From positions 26,786 through 90,785 of the forward strand of contig NZ_BMTF01000028.1 in the NCBI RefSeq assembly GCF_014649535.1: 64,000 nt of DNA, in the 5' to 3' direction. A model generated the notes under the pieces. That model was not told the origin of the DNA, made no database searches, and saw only the letters and a list, made by a program, of their open reading frames with translations. Source of the DNA: Streptomyces gelaticus (GTDB lineage Bacteria; Actinomycetota; Actinomycetes; Streptomycetales; Streptomycetaceae). The position numbers and the translations under genes are program-made. Shown piece by piece: positions 60,596-64,000 of the stretch (position 1 is the stretch's first letter; each line of letters starts with the position of its first letter).

Positions 60596-61843
60596 TCACT
60601 TTCCCTGTCCGTCGCCGGCGGTGTCGCACAGCGCGCGGTCGACGAGGCCACTGGCGGCCTTGTGCTGCCGGAGCGTTTTGCCGGGGTCGTTGAAGCTGGT
60701 GGACATGGAGACGGTGACGGTGCGGCTGCCGTCGTCGGTGGCGCCGTTCAGGGTGATGTAGCCGGCTTCGCCTCCCTCGTGGCTCCAGTAGCTGCCGCCG
60801 CAGGTCAGGGGGCGGCTGACCAAGCCGAGGCCGTAGCGTCCGCCGGGCCAGAACATCTCGATCCGCTTGTCGACCGGGACGGTGTCCTGCATCTCGGCCA
60901 TGCGCGCCTCGGACAGCAGCTTGCCGCCCAGCAGTCCCCGGAAGAAGCGGTTGACGTCCGCCGTGGTGGAGACATAGCCGCCGAGGTCGGGGACGATCTG
61001 TTCGGTGACGTCGGTCCGTTCGCCGGAGGTGAAGACCTGGTAGCCGTCGGCGTGCGGGCGACGAAGAGTGGACGTGGTGCCCGGCAGATAGGTGTGGTGC
61101 ATGCCGAGCGGTTTCAGGATCCGGCGCTCGACCTCCTCCTGCCATGGGCGGCCGGCGGTCTTCTCGGCGATCATGCCGAGGACGACGTAGCCGGTGTTGG
61201 AGTAGCTCCAGCCGGTGCCGGGCCGGAAGTCCGGGTGGTGCTTCATCGCCCGGGCGACGATCTGTTCGGGGGTGTAGGTGTCGTGGCGGTGCTGGTAGTA
61301 CGCCTGCGGGGTGTCGAAGCCGGGAAGGTCGTCGTGGAGGCCGCTGGTGTTCTGCAGGAGCTGACGTACGGTGATCTTCCGTCCGTCGTTGCCGTTGCCG
61401 TCGATCACACCGGGCAGCCGGCGGTCCACCGTGTCGTCCAGCGACAGCTTGCCCTCGTCGGCCAGTTGCAGGATCACCGTGGCCATCAGTGCTTTGCCGG
61501 TGCTGGCTATCCGGAAGTAGCCGTCGCGGGGGACCGGGCGGTTCGTGCCCGCCACGGCGACGCCGGCGGTGGCGACCAGATCCCGGCCGGAAACGGTGGT
61601 CACCCGCGCCTGAACGCCGGTGACCCCCGGTGTCCGGATGGCATCGGTGTCCAGGCGCAGGTCGCCCTGCCGGTAGCCGGGCGCGGCTGTCGCGGCCGTG
61701 CCGTCCGAGGGCTGGACGGCCATGGCCACACCCACTGCGGCGAGTGCGGCCGCCGCTACGGCCGGCCACCCTCGGCCGATCCGGCGGTGACGCTGCTGGG
61801 ACGGGCGGTGCTGCGGCGCGGAGGCCGGAGTCGTGGATCTCAT
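60596..61843 (-). CDS. secreted serine hydrolase (class C beta-lactamase / DD-peptidase family)
   Basis: 415 residues from ATG 61843 (GGGA nearby; GTG 61852 is an alternative). Basic then hydrophobic N-terminus (about 20-55) as a long signal or anchor. Motifs: STGK (Ser114-Lys117), YSN (Tyr214-Asn216) and a late HEGGEAG triad motif. About 398-residue length and the GNGNDGRKITVRQLLQNTSG segment match the other serine hydrolase of this window (7860-9056), so paralogues. Diverges from the two-component system, whose regulator may control it. Acts outside the cell; substrate unknown. Confidence 0.85.
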   Translation of the reverse strand: MRSTTPASAPQHRPSQQRHRRIGRGWPAVAAAALAAVGVAMAVQPSDGTAATAAPGYRQGDLRLDTDAIRTPGVTGVQARVTTVSGRDLVATAGVAVAGTNRPVPRDGYFRIASTGKALMATVILQLADEGKLSLDDTVDRRLPGVIDGNGNDGRKITVRQLLQNTSGLHDDLPGFDTPQAYYQHRHDTYTPEQIVARAMKHHPDFRPGTGWSYSNTGYVVLGMIAEKTAGRPWQEEVERRILKPLGMHHTYLPGTTSTLRRPHADGYQVFTSGERTDVTEQIVPDLGGYVSTTADVNRFFRGLLGGKLLSEARMAEMQDTVPVDKRIEMFWPGGRYGLGLVSRPLTCGGSYWSHEGGEAGYITLNGATDDGSRTVTVSMSTSFNDPGKTLRQHKAASGLVDRALCDTAGDGQGK

Positions 61844-61903
61844 GAATCCCACGCTAGGTAACCGCCGAATCGCACGTCGCTACCGCAGGTGGCCGATCGA
61901 AAC

Positions 61904-61919
61904 CTACAGGTGGCTGTAG
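61904..61919. promoter_or_regulatory. inverted repeat between the hydrolase and two-component genes
   Basis: CTACAG-GTGG-CTGTAG is a perfect 6+4+6 repeat, 80 bp before the kinase start and 61 bp before the hydrolase. CAGGTGGC recurs just upstream (61886). Candidate site for the LuxR-type response regulator. Confidence 0.4.
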
Positions 61920-61998
61920 TGCCGCAGGGGCGCCCGGCACGTACAGTGACGCGTCCGAAGGCCGCTCCCGGCCCCGTACGACAGACGAAGGCGAACCA

Positions 61999-63156
61999 GT
62001 GCACGGCGTGATCGGTGAGACCCGCGCACGGTTGGTCCGGACCGGGCGCAGCGGACGCTACCTGCTCGGCACCCTGATGACCGCAGCGGTGACGCTCGTG
62101 GCGGCGCCACTGCTGTGCATACCGTCGCTGGCAACCCCCTGGGCGGAGCGCCACCGCCGGCGCGCCGGGGCGCTGCTGGGCCGACCGGTGGAGCCGCGCC
62201 CGCGCGCCCTCCGCCGCGACCTCGCGTGGCTCGCGACCCAGGTGGCCACCGGCCTGCCCGCGGGCGCTCTCGTCCTGCTGTGCCTGGGTAATCTCCTCCT
62301 CACCCTTGTCGTCACCGTGGGATGGTGGGCCTTTCCCGCGTCGGATCCGCCGCGGCTGCTGCTGCTCGATGTCCGTATCGACGGCTGGGCCCCCGCACTG
62401 ACGATCAACCTGGCGCAATTCCTGCTCCTGGCGGCGCTGGCGACCGTCGCCCTGCCACCGCTCGCCCGGCTGCACGCGCGGTGCTGCCTGGCAGTCCTGG
62501 CACCGTCTCCCGCGGAACAACTGGCCGCGCGCGTCACCGAGCTCACCCGGACGCGCGCAGACGTCCTGCAGGCGCACGGCGCGGAACTCCGCCGGATCGA
62601 ACGCGACCTGCACGACGGCACCCAGGCCCGGCTGGTGGCCCTCGCCATACGGCTGGCCGTGGCCGGGGAGAGCCTTCCCCGGGACCCCGACACGGCCGCC
62701 GTGCTCGTACGGCAGGCCAAGGCCGAGACCGAGGAGGCCATGACCGAGCTGCGCTCCGTCATCCGCACCATCTACCCTCCGGTCCTGGCCGACCAGGGCC
62801 TCGCCGGCGCGCTCGGCACCCTGGCCACCAGGGCCGGCGTGCCGACCCGCCTCGACATCGGCGAGCTCGGTGAGGTCCCGGCCGCGGTCGGAGCGGTCGC
62901 CTACTTCGCCGTCACCGAGGCGCTGGCGAACATCGCCCGGCACAGCCGGGCGACCAGGGCCGCCGTCCGCGTCACCCGCAACGGCGCGATGCTGTCCGCA
63001 GAGATCACCGACGACGGGACCGGTGGGGCGGACGCATCCCGGGGCAGCGGCCTGGACGGAATCCGCCGCCGCGCCGCAGCCCTGGACGGCACCATGAAGA
63101 TCAGCAGCCCGCCGGGCGGGCCGACCGACATCACCGTGGAGCTGCCGTGCGTGTAG
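61999..63156 (+). CDS. sensor histidine kinase (NarL-partner, HisKA_3)
   Basis: 385 residues; GTG at 61999 with GAAGG. N-terminal membrane part: hydrophobic segments at about 21-40, 88-112 and 135-155. Phospho-accepting His205 in ERDLHDGTQARL, then a dimerisation helix and HATPase with AVTEALANIARHS and DGTGGADASRGSGL. It has a DUF4118-free short sensor and no PAS or HAMP. Stop overlaps the response regulator by 10 bp. Likely senses an envelope signal and controls the divergent serine hydrolase. Confidence 0.9.
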   Translation: MHGVIGETRARLVRTGRSGRYLLGTLMTAAVTLVAAPLLCIPSLATPWAERHRRRAGALLGRPVEPRPRALRRDLAWLATQVATGLPAGALVLLCLGNLLLTLVVTVGWWAFPASDPPRLLLLDVRIDGWAPALTINLAQFLLLAALATVALPPLARLHARCCLAVLAPSPAEQLAARVTELTRTRADVLQAHGAELRRIERDLHDGTQARLVALAIRLAVAGESLPRDPDTAAVLVRQAKAETEEAMTELRSVIRTIYPPVLADQGLAGALGTLATRAGVPTRLDIGELGEVPAAVGAVAYFAVTEALANIARHSRATRAAVRVTRNGAMLSAEITDDGTGGADASRGSGLDGIRRRAAALDGTMKISSPPGGPTDITVELPCV

Positions 63157-63809
63157 TCATCGCCGAGGACAACGTCCTGCTGTCCTCCGGACTCGAACTC
63201 CTGCTGAGCTCCCAGGGTTTCGAGGTTGCCGCGATCACGGACGACGCCCCCGGCTTCCTAGCCGCCGTCGAGGCCCACCGCCCGGACGTCACCATCGTCG
63301 ACGTGCGGCTGCCCCCGGACTTCCGCGACGAGGGCATCCGCGCCGCCCTCCGGGCCCGCCGCGACCACCCCGGACTTCCCGTCCTGGTCCTGTCCCAGTA
63401 CGTCGAGCAGGAATACGCGGGCCGCCTCCTGTCCGACACCCGCGGCGGCATCGGCTATCTGCTCAAGGACCGGGTGAGCCGTATCGCAGAGTTCACCGAC
63501 GCACTGCGCCGGGTGGCCGCCGGCGGTACCGCCATGGACCCCGAGGTCATCTCTCAACTCCTCGCCGTCCGCGGCGATCCCGTCGACGCCCTCACCCCCC
63601 GCGAACGCGAGGTCCTGGCTCTGATGGCCGAAGGGCACGACAACACCACCATCGCCCAGCGGCTTTTCGTCACCGACAACGCCGTCCACAAACACATCGG
63701 CAGCGTCTTCCTCAAACTCGGCCTGTCGGCCGGCGACAGCGGCCACCGCCGGGTCCGCGCCGTCCTCGCCTACCTCCGCCGCCACGGCGGCACCGAACTC
63801 GGCCCCTGA
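63147..63809 (+). CDS. NarL/LuxR-family response regulator
   Basis: 220 residues; GTG at 63147 inside the kinase gene. Receiver with AED (6-8), phospho-acceptor Asp52 in VDVRLPP and the LKD lysine in GYLLKDRVS. Linker, then LuxR helix-turn-helix LTPREREVLALMAEGHDNTTIAQRLFV. Usual length. Cognate of the overlapping kinase. Confidence 0.92.
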   Translation: MRVVIAEDNVLLSSGLELLLSSQGFEVAAITDDAPGFLAAVEAHRPDVTIVDVRLPPDFRDEGIRAALRARRDHPGLPVLVLSQYVEQEYAGRLLSDTRGGIGYLLKDRVSRIAEFTDALRRVAAGGTAMDPEVISQLLAVRGDPVDALTPREREVLALMAEGHDNTTIAQRLFVTDNAVHKHIGSVFLKLGLSAGDSGHRRVRAVLAYLRRHGGTELGP

Positions 63810-63887
63810 GTTGTGATCAACAGTGTCGGGTTCGGGCCGGTAAGGGGCTGTGGGCTGGGAGAGCACTCCGTGGGGTGCGACGCGCTG

Positions 63888-64000
63888 TCATGCTGCCCGC
63901 AGGCGCCGCACAGCCCGGCGGACCGCCGTCGGAAGGAAGCCCGCACCGACGCTGACTGCGGTCGCCGCGACGGCCAGCAGGGTCGACCGCCAGGGCCAGG
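63888..64000 (-). CDS. membrane protein C-terminus (window edge)
   Basis: The last 36 codons of a gene running off the right edge, stop TGA at 63888-63890. The product ends in one TM helix (STLLAVAATAVSVGAGFLP) and a basic tail RRAVRRLRAA. A P-type ATPase or MFS C-terminus would fit but cannot be shown. Confidence 0.45.
   Translation of the reverse strand, partial: WPWRSTLLAVAATAVSVGAGFLPTAVRRAVRRLRAA

Overview
The window is a very GC-rich, mostly GTG/ATG-initiated segment from a Streptomyces chromosome. Evidence: third-codon-position GC saturation, a class-E-sortase type LAETG surface protein, a csn chitosan-uptake operon with no ATPase of its own, a sporulation-type SSB paralogue, and gene order that (from memory) resembles the SCO2685-SCO2640 stretch of S. 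coelicolor core chromosome. No rRNA, tRNA, IS element, prophage, integrase or CRISPR array was seen. It reads as core chromosome with a few degenerate fragments.

Layout. (1) 1-2919: C-terminus of one dynamin-like GTPase, a second complete dynamin-like GTPase and an SSB paralogue (probable dynA-dynB-ssbB, cell division and chromosome segregation in sporulation). (2) 3169-7770: a thioester-domain (TQXA) wall-anchored protein, then ettA, a hotdog thioesterase and an unknown protein. (3) 7860-10603 (minus): a translationally coupled pair of secreted serine hydrolases. (4) 10716-17831 (minus): an ABC-ATPase with an AbrB-like tail plus two very large FtsX/MacB-type permeases. (5) 18017-19540: truncated globin and a divergent PCMT-like methyltransferase. 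(6) 19561-30435 (minus): the most striking region, seven genes encoding a GlnX-like membrane protein, GlnH-like binding protein, coiled-coil protein, PknG-type kinase, PP2C phosphatase, VWA protein and FHA protein. It looks like a complete extracellular-amino-acid to Ser/Thr-phosphorylation to phosphopeptide-reader circuit, with zinc ribbons recurring in kinase, phosphatase and FHA protein. (7) 30786-37518 (minus): csnREFGHK-like chitosan-oligosaccharide uptake operon with a perfect 15-bp palindromic operator before the ROK regulator. (8) 37724-42751: MscS channel, HNH nuclease, secreted GH84-family protein with CBM32-like domain. (9) 43062-45953: a novel small 12-residue-repeat protein abutting malQ, then a small membrane protein with a possible leaderless start. 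(10) 46002-57524: a LysR stub, pepN, asd, a large S8 protease, an AbiEi/DUF559-like protein and a second pepN. (11) 57659-64000: DsbA-like mycothiol-dependent reductase, MFS exporter with divergent regulator, another serine hydrolase, a two-component system, and a partial membrane protein at the edge.

Most of the open frames opposite the listed genes are high-GC shadows and are not annotated. Starts were chosen from ribosome-binding sites, 4-bp stop/start overlaps and family N-termini. Functions are inferred from recognised motifs and recalled family sequences, not from database searches. Terminators are called from perfect inverted repeats positioned just after stop codons; most lack a U-run, as is usual in this genus.
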